This document shows, piece after piece, positions 1 to 12,400 of a stretch of 64,000 nt of DNA. Position numbers and translations under genes: made by a program. The stretch covers positions 209,591 to 273,590 of the forward strand of contig BCIH01000002.1 in assembly GCA_002897115.2 (NCBI GenBank), in the 5' to 3' direction. The notes under the pieces were generated by a model that was not told where the DNA came from, ran no database searches, and saw only the letters and a list, made by a program, of their open reading frames with translations. The stretch is from Prototheca cutis. Its lineage: Eukaryota; Chlorophyta; Trebouxiophyceae; Chlorellales; Chlorellaceae. Each line of letters opens with the position of its first letter. Within the stretch, counting starts at the first letter, position 1.

Positions 1-134
1 TGCAGCCTTGCACGCTGCCGGTGGGCGTGACACAGGATGCTTGTGCAATGGACCGTAGTCGTGACACGCGAGTCAGCTGCCAGGCGTTTCCCAGCGCAAA
101 TTTCGGACCGGCCTGTTCCCCACTTGTCCACAGG

Positions 135-1487
135 CATGGGGATTGACCCACGATCGTTGTTCCAGCACTTGATGCTTGGCTCCGACAGTCACCTGCCGGG
201 CTTTGTCACCCCAGGGGCCCTCCATCAGCTTGTGGAAACTCGCGATGGCCAGGGGCCCGGGCTGGCCGTGCCCATGCCCATGGCCGCCGGCATGCCCGGA
301 CTCGGCCAGGACACCGAGGTGCGTGTGGGCGCAGGGACGATGCGGTAGGGGATGCCTTGGCGAGGACTGGGGACCTGAGGTTCAATCCACTCCTGGGAGG
401 GATGCCGAAACAAGGGCGGCGATGAGTGCTCTGTCCTCAGGGGCGTTTGCTCTGCATGGTTTTGTCACCGGCCCTCCCTGTGGCATTCTGCATCCCGCTG
501 GCAGGCTCTGGAGCAGCGGCGCGGCGAGGAGGCTGTCCCCAGCACCAAGCACGGCGCGAGCTCGAGCTGCGTGCAGAACCGGCATCGGCGACAGACAGGG
601 CGATGGGGCATGGAGGAGGTGGAAGCGCTCATCGAAGGTACCATTGGTTGGGCGTCAAATGGCTTGCGCGCATGCATGCCTGGCGGGAGTGCTTGGGTAC
701 GGGATCCTTCCTCGGCTCGAGCCCTCTCCGACACAGCAGCAGCTGTGAATGCCTCGTGCATGGCGCCCCTCCGCACCCACCCCACTCCCAACTCCCGACC
801 CCTCAACTCCCACCCGCCCGACCTTTTCTGGGAAATGCATGGTGCAGGTGTGCGTGAGGTGGGAACGTCATGGAGCCAGATTCACACGCTGTTCACGGGC
901 CCCGGTCGCATCAACAAGCGACGGTCACAGATGGACCTCAAGGACAAGTGGCGCAACCTGGTGCGATCGGCGACAAACCCTGGCCGGCACTCGCGGGGCC
1001 TGGAGCTCACGGAGCAGCAGCGCCAGGACATCCTGAGGGCCGTGTTTGAACGAACCGCGCATGTGGAGGAGGTGCTGGCGGCATCAGGTGGGGTGCACTC
1101 GGACTGTGTGTTTCCCTGGCTCTTGTGAGGGCAAGGCAGTGTGGGTGCTGGTTCTTGTTTGGACGCCGTGTCACTACACGGTGCGTCAATTCGGCAGGAC
1201 GGCTTTTGCGGCCATCATCTGACCAAATCATTCGGCCAATGCATGGCCCAGGGGACAGGTGCAGCGGGTGAACCCATTGACTCACTGCCAGGGCCGTTGG
1301 CAGTGTTTGTCGCCGCCATGCGGCTATGAATGGCGGGCAAGCAAGCTGTGACGTGCGGCATCCGCTCCTTTCTCCCGCAGGTCCCGAAGCCAGCCACGAG
1401 CATGTGCTGCGGCGGCTTGGTGACGGTGCGGAGCTGGACATGGGCGTTGAGGTGCTGTCTCAGGACAGCGACGCAACCGAGTCATGA
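135..1487 (+). CDS. Telobox Myb-like DNA-binding protein (TRF-like), 5' incomplete
   Basis: Likely binds double-stranded telomere-type repeats in the nucleus or acts as a telobox transcription factor. Four exons can be followed: about 135-318, 505-637, 848-1087 and a last one from about 1381 to the TGA at 1485-1487. The Myb helix begins in exon 505-637 (RWGMEEVEALIEG) and continues after the intron (VREVGTSWSQIHTLF), ending in the diagnostic telobox helix MDLKDKWRNLVRSA. Plant and animal TRF proteins share the consensus VDLKDKWRNL. An acidic tail of about 35 residues follows and ends S-D-A-T-E-S. The first exon, rich in Gly, Pro and Met, opens at an acceptor near 135, so the true start lies upstream or outside the window. 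The 319-504 intron might hide a further small exon. The family assignment is firm; whether it is a telomere protein or a transcription factor cannot be told from sequence. Confidence 0.8.
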
Positions 1488-1965
1488 TCCAGCATGTGCA
1501 GCGACGACCACCGTCACCACTGCAAAGTCCTTGTTGTGTGTCCCGTGCTGAAGAATGCACAAAGTGGCGGTCTGTTGCCACGAGGAATCGCCTTGACAAC
1601 CTGATGGCAAACGCTCTTGCGCTCACATGGCTTGGGCGGCTGACATGGAAATGGCATGCAACGTGAGTGGCTCGGTCCCCCATGGGCAAGAGGACTTTCC
1701 CATCGATGGGGATGTACGGTCCCTGCCATTCGCTCGTGTGCCCAATCCACACTTGAGCACACTTCTGTGTGCCTGACCAGAATTGCCCACTTGTCACAGC
1801 AATGAATTTCAGGAAGTCTACTCAGTTTTGAGCGCAAGGAGGAGGTCGGGTCTGGCCCTGGTAGCGCTGCACATTCCAATTCTATGCCGGCATCGCGGGG
1901 CTGCAGCTGGTGTTGATCCGGGGATCCGGGGCTCGCGAGCATTGCGTCCAGGAATGGGTGTGCCC
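1488..1965. other. Convergent intergenic spacer
   Basis: This lies between the stop of the telobox gene (+) and the stop of the mitochondrial carrier (-), so it holds both 3' ends. I see no gene, repeat or RNA here. Confidence 0.6.
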
Positions 1966-3549
1966 CTAGGGACTCCCCCCCTGCCGCTCGTGCGCCCTTT
2001 CCTGCGCCTCGCGCTTGGCCTTGCCCACCGCCAGCAACCACCGCAGGATGAGCTCGTAGGCCGCAAAGGTGATGGCGGCAGATGGCCCGGCCTTGAGCAC
2101 GGAGGGCACGGTGCCCTTGTACAGCCCTGCCATGCCCTCCTGCCTGTAGATGCCGGCCAGGCACCGCGTCAGCGACCGAGTAGTCTCCAGGCCCACACGC
2201 TGGCCATAGGCAGTGCTGCGCGCCAGGCCAGCCACCTGTGCCCGTTTCTTGGCCACGTCCAGTGGATGTGTGGCCAGCTTGGCAAGGATCCCCGAGGCCA
2301 GGCCACAAACCAGGTGCTGCACGTCCACACCCCCGGGCTTTGCGCCGGCAGCCTGGTCGGAGTCCGGACGCCGGCGAGCCTGCATGGCCCGTGAGGCGAG
2401 AGTGTGGCGCTCGAGCTGGCCTCGGAAGATAACCGAAAACTCCATTTGACAGCAACTGCGGGGCCCTGAGGACCTTGCCATGCGGCATGGTTACGGGCAT
2501 CAGACACTGGCAGGGCAGGTCGCTTGTGCCTGTTCGGGGGCCGCTGCACTAAAGATGCCAGGGGGGGCTGGGCTCAGGAGCACCCAGCAAGGCATCCGAC
2601 TCCCCAAACTGGCACCCCTCCCAGCAACGCCATCTCACCCTGTGTGCCTCCCACTGGCGGTTGAAGTAGTCGTACAAGCCGAACTGCAGCGCGGAGTAGG
2701 GCAGGATCTCCAGGATGGTGATGCCGAGACCGCGGTACAGGCCCTGCACCCCGTGCTGGGCGACCACGCCCTGTGCGACGTCCAGCATCCCGTTGTACAC
2801 GCGTGGCACGCCCTGCGCGGCCAACGTGGTCCGTACAAAGTCAAAGGGGTAGCTCGCCACCGTACCGGCCACGCCCGCCAGAGCGCCCGTCACAAACGCC
2901 GCCGCCGGGTGCTTGTCCCAGCCATGCCGCTTGGCCGCGGTGCGCGCCTGCTGCAGCACCAGGAACTGCGCTGCTGTGTAGGGCACTGAAAGCAACTGGC
3001 CAGGCACGGTGCCGCGCCAGAGGCCCTGAGGGTTTTTTTGGAGGGGTGTTCGGGTGGGTTTGACGGGACGTCGTCGACGCCAGGGGCTGCGGGAAAATGG
3101 AGTGGCACCACTCTCCCACTCCTTTTTGGCATCCTTGGCCCTGGAAACAGCTTTGGCAGGGCACTGGCATGACATCGTCAACAGCACTCCCTCCTCTCGC
3201 GTAGGGCACCACCTGCCTGAATGCCTTCCTCACGGAAGATTGTGACAATGGCCTGGCCGATCGAGGTGTACTTGGAGGCCAGCAGTTGCTGCGTGCCATG
3301 CACCGCCGCCTTCTTCACAGGCTCCAGCTGCACCTGGAACCGAATCTTGATCACATCCAGGGGACCAGTGGCAAACCGGGACACGGCGCCGGCCAGTGCA
3401 CCAGCCACCGTGGAGGCCACGGCATGAGACCTCTTGTCCTCGCCGTCTCCTGGCGCGGTGTGCGGGTTCTCGCTGCCCTCCTTTGCCTGGGCGGGGCCCT
3501 GGATCCTGCGGCACGGGATGCGGGTGGGGCCACGGCCCAGGGTGCACAT
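1966..3549 (-). CDS. TPC: Mitochondrial carrier, thiamine pyrophosphate carrier type
   Basis: SLC25-family inner-membrane carrier, closest in motif pattern to the thiamine diphosphate importer TPC1/SLC25A19. Exons: 3549-3217, 3025-2639 and 2379-1966. All three repeats of the family are present with their PX[DE]XX[KR] signatures: PLDVIKIRFQV in repeat 1, PFDFVRTTLAAQ in repeat 2 and PLDVAKKRAQV in repeat 3. Repeat halves GLWRGTVPGQLL, GLYRGLGITIL and GLYKGTVPSVLK match the family. Six membrane helices fit this layout. The start at 3549 is the first ATG of the open frame and gives a 45-residue leader before repeat 1. The first intron joins EEGIQ to GLWRGT in frame only if it is spliced as GC-AG (donor CAG|GCAGGT). 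The substrate is inferred from similarity; another thiamine- or nucleotide-type carrier is possible. Confidence 0.88.
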
Positions 3550-4114
3550 GCTCGGGCCATTGGGATGGATCAGTGGTTGGGTTTGGAAAACCCTCCTGGC
3601 CGCAGGTTCGCGCACACCACAGCTGCTGCAGGGCACAGGGAGAAAACTTTTCTAGAATCATCCCAACTGCAGAGCACTGTGGCCAAACTCACATGGCGTG
3701 GCGGGCAGGGCGAGTCATGCTCGGCGGGTCCAGGACCGGGTGTCGGTCACTCCTGCCGGCACCCACCGGCGGCCGGCATTCTGCAACTTTGCCCGGGCTA
3801 CCTCTCACCAGGCATCTCGGCAGTTTCAAGAAACAACATACACATGACAACGGCGTTTGGAGGTATTTGATTTTGCACCTTTGCCTGTTGCTCGATTGCT
3901 TCTCGCTGGCAACGCCTTGCTAGAATCACCGCCTTCACATGCCACCGGGCGTGAATGGCACGGAATTCGGACAAATTTTTGAACAAGTTCTGCAGCCGTC
4001 GAAAGACGCCNTTGAAATGTTGCGTACGGGAGCTCCTGACGCAATGCAAAAATAATAACTTTGTTGAGATCTCGAGAGACAACATGCGCGAGGCGTCCGT
4101 CGTCCTATAGATGG
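3550..4114. promoter_or_regulatory. Divergent upstream region, carrier (-) and TRAIP (+)
   Basis: This 565 bp stretch separates two genes read away from each other and so should contain both promoters. It turns AT-richer toward 4115. One ambiguous base lies at 4011. No clear motif or gene is visible. Confidence 0.4.
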
Positions 4115-6127
4115 ATGGCGCTGCAGTGCAGCATATGTACTGATGGCAGCGACCCTGACGCAGAATGGAGTGCCGTGTTGGCGTGCGGGCACATATTCCA
4201 CACACATTGCCTTCGCCAGGCATTTGAGTACAGGAAAAGCTGCCCATTCTGTCGAGTGCGTCAAGGATGCGTCTCTGGCTCTGAGAGGATGATGAACTCA
4301 TTGAGCGTCAGGTGCCTGTCTGTCGTCGTTCACCTCCCCAAGCCATCCCCCAACGGCCCCCCCCCCCCCCCAGGAAGGCATTTCACACGCAGGAACAGGC
4401 ATCATTCGCCTGTATCCACAGCTGTCAGATCCAGGCGAGCAAACGCAGCAGCCCATCAGTAATACTCTGAGAGAGTTTGCTGCCCACTCGAAGCTTCTGC
4501 AGCGGGAGCAAGAGCTCCAACGACACAAGACAAAACTGCAGGAAGTCGAGGAAAGACTGGCAAGTTCCACTGCAGAGCTGGAGTCCATCAAAACCAGGTG
4601 AATTGGATGAAGTGGCGTGTTGAAGCGCAGTCCCACTTGCTGATGTGAGATTGGTTCACGTTTCCGGCCTGCATCCATGTCCTCCTGGCAGCCTGAAAAG
4701 TGTTGCGTTGGAGAATGCTCGGCACGAGGACAAGGTCCTCACCCTGGAGGCTGCAAACGCTAGGCTGAAGAGGGAACTCCGGTACCAGGTGATGCACGAG
4801 AGAAGAAGCGGAGTGCATTCAGCGGTGCTGGCAAGGCCTTCTTGGGCTTGTTACTGTGATCATATTGCCCTGATCAACAGCTTGTCTGTTGTTCCATGCA
4901 GGAAGAGGAGATTAGACATGCAAAGAGGATTACAATCATGCAGCAGCTGGAGGAGCAAGCACACCTGACAGATGCTGAGCTGACTGCAAGAATCCAGAAG
5001 CTGGCACGCCTGGTCAGCGTTTTTTGGGGGTGGAATGCCGCCCAGGGTCCAGCCATGCACATGGTTTGTAGACCAAACGAAACTCTTCAATGCATGCAAT
5101 GAAGACAGATCTCTCTCATCGACCTGATGCCCCTCTCTGCAAACCCTCCATTTCAGAATTGCATCGTTCCAAGCCAGTTTCAAGAGATGCTGGAATCTCG
5201 GAACAAGAAGCTCATGGACCTCACGCAACGGCTCATGAAAAGTGAGCGCGAGGCTCTAGAAATGAAGGAGGAGCTCCAGCAGTGGCACTCAGTCCAGAGA
5301 GCCACGTCAAGGTCGCTGGGGCTTCATTCAGCTACGCGGATACGACGAGGTATTCATTGTGGAGACTGACATGCGAACAGCACGCAAGGGTCTCCTATAA
5401 TCTGTGTTGCCACAGTGTGCTGGCTCTGCGGTGATGCTTCCCGAGCCCTTCCATGCTCGCCGTCGATGCAGGGGATGCGCCATCAAAGTCTGTGGACGTT
5501 ATCTGCCTCGATGGCAGCGACGAAGAAGCAGAGCTCTACGAGGGAGAAGTTGGCAGCTTGCAGGTGCAGTTATGTCCGGTATTTTTGTGTGTCATTGGAG
5601 CTGGTGGTACCATATCATGGCGTCGTCACTGGCAGCGTGGCGTGCCCATTCCCATGTTTGTCTCTCTTGTGCCGCAGAATCTCGCCAAGAAGAGTGGCAT
5701 GCAGGAGAATAGGGCTGTCAGCAGCTTTGCGCGAGCGGGACCGTCCGTGTCAAGCCTGCATGGCAGGTCTTCCTTTGTCCGCAGCAAAGAGCACCTCAAC
5801 ACCGGTGCCAGGGACGACGCCAGCTTCATCGTCCACGGGCCCGATGGAATGGGTGGGCGGAAGACCGTCTTGCGCACCATGCAAGGCAGCAGCATCCACA
5901 ATGTATGTCTTGCATTACGTACTGGTCGAGCATGATTGTGCAAAGTGCTGGAGGGCTAGGACATGCCGGCTGGACACACCGCACCACTGAACCGGAGCGG
6001 TCCCACAACATCTAGACCATCCCCTGCACTTCAGGTCGTTCCTGGCAGCCTACTGCCAGCTGGAAAGCGAGCCAAGAGTGCGGGGCCTGCCACTTCCTCC
6101 ATTGAGAATTATTTCTGTAGAAAATGA
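4115..6127 (+). CDS. TRAIP: TRAIP-like RING E3 ubiquitin ligase
   Basis: Nuclear E3 ligase; in animals TRAIP unloads replisomes and acts at DNA lesions. Eight exons give about 390 residues (human about 470). Residues 5-46 form a RING: CSICTDG at the start, CGHIFHTHCL in the middle and CPFCR at the end. The exon 4374-4597 continues with GIIRLYPQLSD, then a long Leu/Glu/Lys-rich coiled coil runs to about residue 250. Near residue 265 lies DVICLDGSDEE, a hydrophobic core followed by acids that looks like a SUMO-interacting motif. Further on, DGMGGRKTVLR matches the conserved TRAIP C-terminal box. The last residues TSSIENYF followed by CRK fit a PCNA-binding PIP box, which animal TRAIP also carries at its end. 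The start at 4115 puts the RING right after the Met. The gene ends 120 bp from the convergent aspartyl-tRNA synthetase. Confidence 0.9.
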
Positions 6128-6246
6128 CGAGGTGGCAGTGCTCAAGCAAAACAAGGCACTGAAAGGAAGCGGGCATGCGGCCAAGAGCAGCAGAAGCATG
6201 CGAGACCCTGCATCATCTGGAGCACCAAAGTCGCTGGTGGCGCTAC

Positions 6247-9200
6247 TCAAGGCGTCAGGCGCTTGGGGTCCCTGGGGAACATGGAAACTTTGCGGATGTT
6301 GTCCAGACCCAGGAAGAGCATCACCTGCGAGATTTGTTGTTGTGGCGGAGGAGTTCAGAGAGCTTGCCCTGCCGTTGCATCATCGCAATCGGGACGGCAA
6401 TTGAACTGTAGAGGAAACTGGCCATCCTCCTGCCAACCGTGCCACTCACCACACGCTCCATGCCAACACCGATGCCGCCGTGTGGGGGGGCGCCATACTT
6501 GAACGAGTCCACGTACGACTGGATGGATGGCACCGGGATGCCCAGTGCCTCTGCCCGCTCCACCAGGAGCTTGGGGTCGTGGATGCGCTGCGCACCGGAG
6601 ATAATCTCCTCGCCGCGGATGAAGATATCGTACGAGTTGGAGTAGCGCTCGTCGTCCTTGCAGGGCATGGTGTAGAAGGGCCGCACAGCCAGCGGATATC
6701 GGTGCAGGATGTAGAAGTCTGCAGTTGAGGTTTAGTGTTGGGCCAGTGGGCGGCCGGGTTCCCCAGTTCCCAGTGCACAATTCTTCAACCACGACACCCT
6801 AACAACGTCCACGAACGCTGGAGCACACCACATCCCTGCGCCTCTCACCGGTGTTGTACTTGTCCGCCACCAGCTTGCCCAGTGCACGCTCCAGCTCCGT
6901 CGTAAGGTCGCCAAACGGATCGACCTGGAGAAGGTGTGGGGGCACAACACCAGCTTCCGACCACCACAGTCAGGCAGCGCCGCAGGTGGCGCTTGAACGC
7001 CGATGTGCCTCCTTCCCCCTCTACACCATCACGCATCGACACATGGAACCCCACCCGTCCGCTGCCACACCTCATAGCCGGCCTGCTGCAGCATCTCCAT
7101 GCCCTCGGCAAACGTGAGCCGTGGCGCCTTGCGCAGGTACTTCAGTGGCTTGAACGGGTACTGCTCGGCGATCGCCGTGAGCTCCTTGCCCAGCTTGGCG
7201 TTCAGGCCCTGGGCATTGGATGATCGTGCTCATGCAACGGTTGCTATGTCGCTGTTGGACTTGCAGGCATCGCGGAAGGCCAGGCTTCAGAAATGCATAC
7301 AAGTCTCCCACAGATCAGATCCATTGTTTTGACCAGCAGGCACCCTTACCTCAAAGATGTTGAAGAAGATGTCGTCAACCACGTCCAGGACCTCATGGTA
7401 AGACTCGTGGATGGCCATCTCCATGTCCAGCCCGGTAAACTCGCAGAGGTGACGGTGCGTGTACGAGTTCTCCGCCCTGCGAAGCGATAGAGTTTGCGGG
7501 GCGGGTCATGGTGATCATCACCAAAGCACATTCACAACCACGTGTTCCGCGTCTCACCTCCCATAGCACCTCTCCCAAATCACACCTGAACACGGGCCCA
7601 ATCTCGAAGACGCCATTCAGGTCAGCACAGATTGCCATCTGCTTGAACAGCTGGGGAGACTGCGACACGGGGTGCAAGCAGGAGCAGCCTGTGTGAATTC
7701 GTGGGCACTGCAGAATGCGGTGTGCATTCTGGAATAGGCAGGTTCATCGCTGCACACACCTGGGCCAGGCAGGCCGGCTGACCCATGTAGTCCAGCTTGA
7801 ACACCGCCGCGCCGCCCTCGGATGCGCCCGCTTGCATCTTGGGGGTGTGGATCTCGATGAAGCCCTTGCCCAGCAGGGTGTCACGGTAAATCTGCGCATG
7901 GACAAAGGAGTTCAGTCGACGGCTTGCCAAAGAGAGTGCACTTCAGGCGTACAAACTTCCAGATACAGCATCCTCAACGTTCCCCTGCTCACCTGGCAGA
8001 CGGCTGACTGCACCCGCATGATGGCCTGGTTTGCAGGTGTACGCAGGTCAATGATCCGGTTGTCCAGGCGTGTGTCCTGCAGCACCGTAACGACCTGCTC
8101 GCCACCCTCAGCACTCTTCTTGATGGCCTCCATGCTCCGGGCTGCAGCGGAGGGGTTCAGCTGACAGCGGGTGAGCAGTCGGCCCATGCACGAGTGGCAG
8201 CCTTTCACCAGAATGGAGAAGGTTCCCAGACGGCATGTGGTGTGGTTTCCGCATACCGAGTGCTACTCCCTCGTCCGTGCAGCATGGATCCCTGTAAAAA
8301 CTGCACCAACACCAACCTGCGTCGGCAATCTCAAAGGGAAGGGGACTGGCACGGGTCACCGCCTTCACAGAGGTGACCTTGATCTCCACCTGCAGGCGGG
8401 ACAGGGGACCGTCGAGTGCAATGCCTCCTGAACCAAGCATCAAGAGCCGTAACACGCAGCAAGCCAATGACATTGGGTGCAGCCCCCCCCGGCCCAGCCA
8501 GCTTCTGGACGGACCTCTGCCTGCGAGCAGCCCTCGACGGGAGCAGCGGGGCGGACCACGATGCCCCTGATGTCCACAATGGACTCCTTGGGAATGGCAG
8601 CGGCATACTTGACCATGCCCTTGCTGACAGTCACGTCATCAACAAACAGGACGGCCTGAACCGTGGAGAGCTGCTGGCGCAGAACCAGGAAGGCCGACTT
8701 GCCCTTGGACCTCACAGCATACAGGCGAGCCCTCACGAGCACCTGCACCACATTGCGTAGTCAACTTCATGACACGTGCAAGCTTCAAAAACTGGCATGA
8801 AGAGCAGAATACATGGTCCACCTCAGATCATGCAACAAGTATCGCTGCGCACCTCTTGGCCGTCCAGCTCCGGGATCAGCTCGCCAACGTTAGTCCAGGT
8901 CTTCCCACTCTGGCTGACGCTTTGGACCATCTCGTAGTCGCCATACTGGCTGGCGAGGGGGTCAGAAGGGTCGGCCTCCGTGACATCGCCCTGCTTCTTG
9001 CCTCTAGCAGCCGCCTGCCGGTGAGGGGGCCTTGAAGGGGATGTGAGACCCTGCATGCAAACCACGCAGGATACTAAAAAAGACGGAGCATTGCAGATCG
9101 CAATACTAATCTTGTATAAACCCACCCGGTCGGCCTTGGCAGCCTCCTTCTCGGCCTTCAGCCGAGCCTTCTCCGCCTTCTTCTTGGCTTGTCTCTCCGC

Positions 9201-9366
9201 CCGCTCAGCCTCGGTCAGGACCTGCACCAGACATGGTGGATGTGGGTCGTTTGGAGACGTGGCAAGTTGTAAGTGATCCATCCTTTGGGCATCACGCATT
9301 GCTGGCTCGTACCTCCTTCTCGAAGGTCAGATTCTTGAGCTGCTCAGCGGCGCCATCCTCAGCCAT
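6247..9366 (-). CDS. DARS1: Aspartyl-tRNA synthetase, cytosolic eukaryotic type
   Basis: Charges tRNA-Asp with aspartate in the cytosol. About a dozen exons assemble from the ATG at 9366 to the TGA at 6249-6247. The order is: a short acidic start; a Lys/Ala/Glu-rich helix ([20 protein letters not shown]), the tRNA-binding extension of eukaryotic lysyl- and aspartyl-type enzymes; the OB-fold anticodon domain (TWTNVGEL to [17 protein letters not shown]); and the class II catalytic core. Visible catalytic pieces are [30 protein letters not shown], class II motif 2 ([22 protein letters not shown]) and motif 3 ([10 protein letters not shown] joined to [13 protein letters not shown]), ending [10 protein letters not shown]. 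The bacterial-type insertion domain is absent, so this is the cytosolic and not the organellar enzyme. A TATA-like AT run lies about 50 bp upstream of the start on the same strand. Confidence 0.95.
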
Positions 9367-9409
9367 GGTGCGAGTCGCGAACCAAGAGACAACTAGTATT
9401 CGATGCGAG

Positions 9410-9432
9410 TACTATATAATCCACAATATAAA
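9410..9432 (-). promoter_or_regulatory. TATA-like AT run upstream of aspartyl-tRNA synthetase
   Basis: On the minus strand the sequence reads TATTTATATTGTGGATTATA (20 bases) between about 45 and 65 bp upstream of the ATG at 9366. The position and composition suit a core promoter. The whole neighbourhood is AT-rich, so this is only a candidate. Confidence 0.25.
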
Positions 9433-12400
9433 TAACATCAATGCGGACATTATAGCTGCACAGGATGAAGTGTTGCCTGCTGGGTCTGCTGGACACTTTG
9501 GTGATCAAACCTCTCTCGCGCCCTGTCATTCGGGACCAGCTCGTTGGGTCAGGTGAAGACCTTGCCTTGCCAGGCCAGGGAATACCACACACAGTGAGAA
9601 ATGGCACAGCTGGCCAAGTCCGCTCAACCAGCCTGCAAATATTGAAAGAATACGGGCGTATGGAGCATCCATTGACAAGACAGTTTCTCTGTTTTCTTTA
9701 CCGTTCTGTGGAGCTATCTATCCATCAATTGGCACGCACCATAACGCTTGTTACCTTGGAAAGCCCACCAACTACAACCAGCAGTCGACGTGAACACGAA
9801 ATGAGGGGGTCTTGTCTCTGGACGTTGGAAATGCAATGCCTGGAACAATGATACCGTCATGGATTTTGCTGCATGAACGCTGGCAGAAGCTTGTGTTGAT
9901 TCCACAAAAAGAACTGATCCCAAGCAGCTTGGGGACTGGTGGTCCTGCGAACGGCAAGCTCACAGCCTTGGTGCCTGCGCGAAAACTCGACATTGACAGG
10001 ATAACGAGACGGGTCCCAACCGACTCCTCTCGTGCCATGCAGCTAAGGATAACTACAGGATCATATGCCGTGTTACAGTCTGATGAGAGAACAAAGTACG
10101 CTGGATACTACCGCAATTTGATCTTCAGTGCAGCCTCACAGCAATGCAATATGGCAGCATCCCATCATTTCACATGGGCCATTGTAGCATCTTTTTGCGA
10201 GTCCACCATCATCCTTGGTGGCCCTTGGCATAAGCGTGCTGCCGATCCTCTAGCGCTCGCGTCTTCAAGACAAAAAAATGATGATTATGCGCGATGCATG
10301 GCAAGAGCACAGGCAATCCGTGGGCGAGATCCATCAGTCCTCATAAATGTGAAAGTATAGTCAATAAGCGAAAACCACGCAAGGTCAATTCCGGTTCCAT
10401 TGGGAGCTCCAGTTGCATCCGTCAGAGTCAACCCAAACGCAACTTACACCTTGTGAATCGGGAAGGCGCGCATTTCTCAGAGTATTGGGATCAAATACTT
10501 TAGAGACTATAATCGAAGACTAGCATCAAATCATCTCACAACGTTGGGATCACGAGAGGGCTTGATATTCTGTCCCTGGTCTGGAACGTTTGAGCATGCG
10601 GGTTGCAGCCGATTTGATGAACAGTGACTTGCTGGATGGCCGGGGGAGCAGATCGCTTTGCCACTGCTCAGGAAAGGACGTTGGGAGGCAACAGTTCTTT
10701 TGCACCTAGCATTCTGCAACTGTGCTCCACACCGGTCCTTCCTGCTGAGGCGGGTTTTCACTGTTACAAAATACGGCGAGGGTGTATCGTATGAATCTTT
10801 GTGTCAGGTCAGGTGGAGCAGCCACAGAAATCATTCCGAGCCCATCCGATCGGTTGGTGTACAAGCTATGCCACGAACCCGAAGACTCTCTTGGGTGGTC
10901 CAGACATATATGGGTTAAGAAAATGGTCTCACTCCTACTCAGAGCATCACACGCACACGGCATTGATATAATAACTCAATTTGACAGGAACATGGTGAAA
11001 ACACAGATCAGACGACAGATCACGATGCAAATGAGGCGCAAGGGATGTCCATGACAGATACGCGGCCCGATGTGCGACGTGGAGATTCTCATGCAAAATA
11101 CAACAGAAATGAAATTCAGGGAAGGAAACCGATTAACGGTGAAGCGGGATTGGAAAGAAGCCCTGTAGCTGACTCGACAAAAATGGCTGGCAGTCCAAAT
11201 CCCTTTCGCCGTGTCTTTTATGTCTGCAGATTTGGCACAGCTGAATTTCATTCACGGATTCCGGCATCTATCATAAACGTCTGTTGTGGGGAAGGTATGG
11301 TTGAAGGTGCAGTTGGCGCACAAACTTCAGCATGCTCCTACATAAGCAGAATTAGCATGGTTACAATGGAGTAGTTGAGTTGCACACAGTCTATGGGAAC
11401 CCTTATCCTGAGTTGTGGTTGTTTTCCAGACCAGAAGATAGAGCTGGTCCTAGGGACCCGATATTTGCTGCGAAACTTTTTCTCCGAGATGTTGCATGTG
11501 ATATCGACAATTGATGTCCACTGCGGGGTTCTCCAGGAAACAGAGCAACATTCACGATGCCCTACACTCATGTTTGCAGATTCTGCTCTGTACCTTAAGC
11601 ATGCGAAGGGTGAGCTCGCAGAATTTGTGAGCCGAGCGATGCTCATCAGATACGTCATGAATTCAGGCCAATCCTTACCATGCATCAAAATATTCTGTTC
11701 TCAAACGCAACTAGGTAGAGATATGGACTCCATGCAAACCCGGTACACGAAGGGTAATTTCATTTATAAGAACAACAATCTTCCAGAGTTGAAGATGTAT
11801 TGTTGATGGTGGGTCCGTCATCTTCTGCCATAAGGTTGAGTCTTGACTTTCGCAGACCCTCGAATGCAACAGAGCGCCAAAATGCGTTTTCCAAGAGGTC
11901 AGGAAGCATAGTTCATTCTTGATTGGTGTGGTAAAGCAGACCATCTCTTGTCCATTAAAGCTTTCCATATCCTTTTGTGCAAGAATCGAATGGAAGGGCC
12001 TATACTTTTCTCGTCAACCCACTCTACTTGGTGCGCATGAACGATTTAACACAGACTAGTCCCGGTGAACATCCCCCACAACATCGACTTGGTAGGTTAG
12101 TCAGTTGTTGTTTAGAAATTGTGGGCAGCTGGTCGAGAAGAGACCAGAGCAATGGCGTAGCATGCCAGTCACTAAATGACACTGATACTGCAGCTGACCA
12201 CATTTCCTCACACGTGCAAAATGGAACCGCCGTTGTCTCCAATTACTCCTGCACGCTGTCTGCAGCGTTTGGCATGGGTCGCTTCTAACTTGACCGGATG
12301 TGCAAACGAGCCGATCAGACCGCTGGCATTGCACACAGTATACTGCAAGACGCCGAACGACTGGGTACATAGGTCTATGGGATAGACAAGGCTGCGCAAG

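Noticed and set aside
319..430. GGTTCAATCC resembling a tRNA B-box
   Set aside because: The flanking bases do not form a T-arm or acceptor stem, and the site lies in an intron of the telobox gene.
1514..2500. 328-codon minus frame overlapping the carrier
   Set aside because: It is read in another frame than the carrier repeats and has no carrier signature; the real exon ends at 1966.
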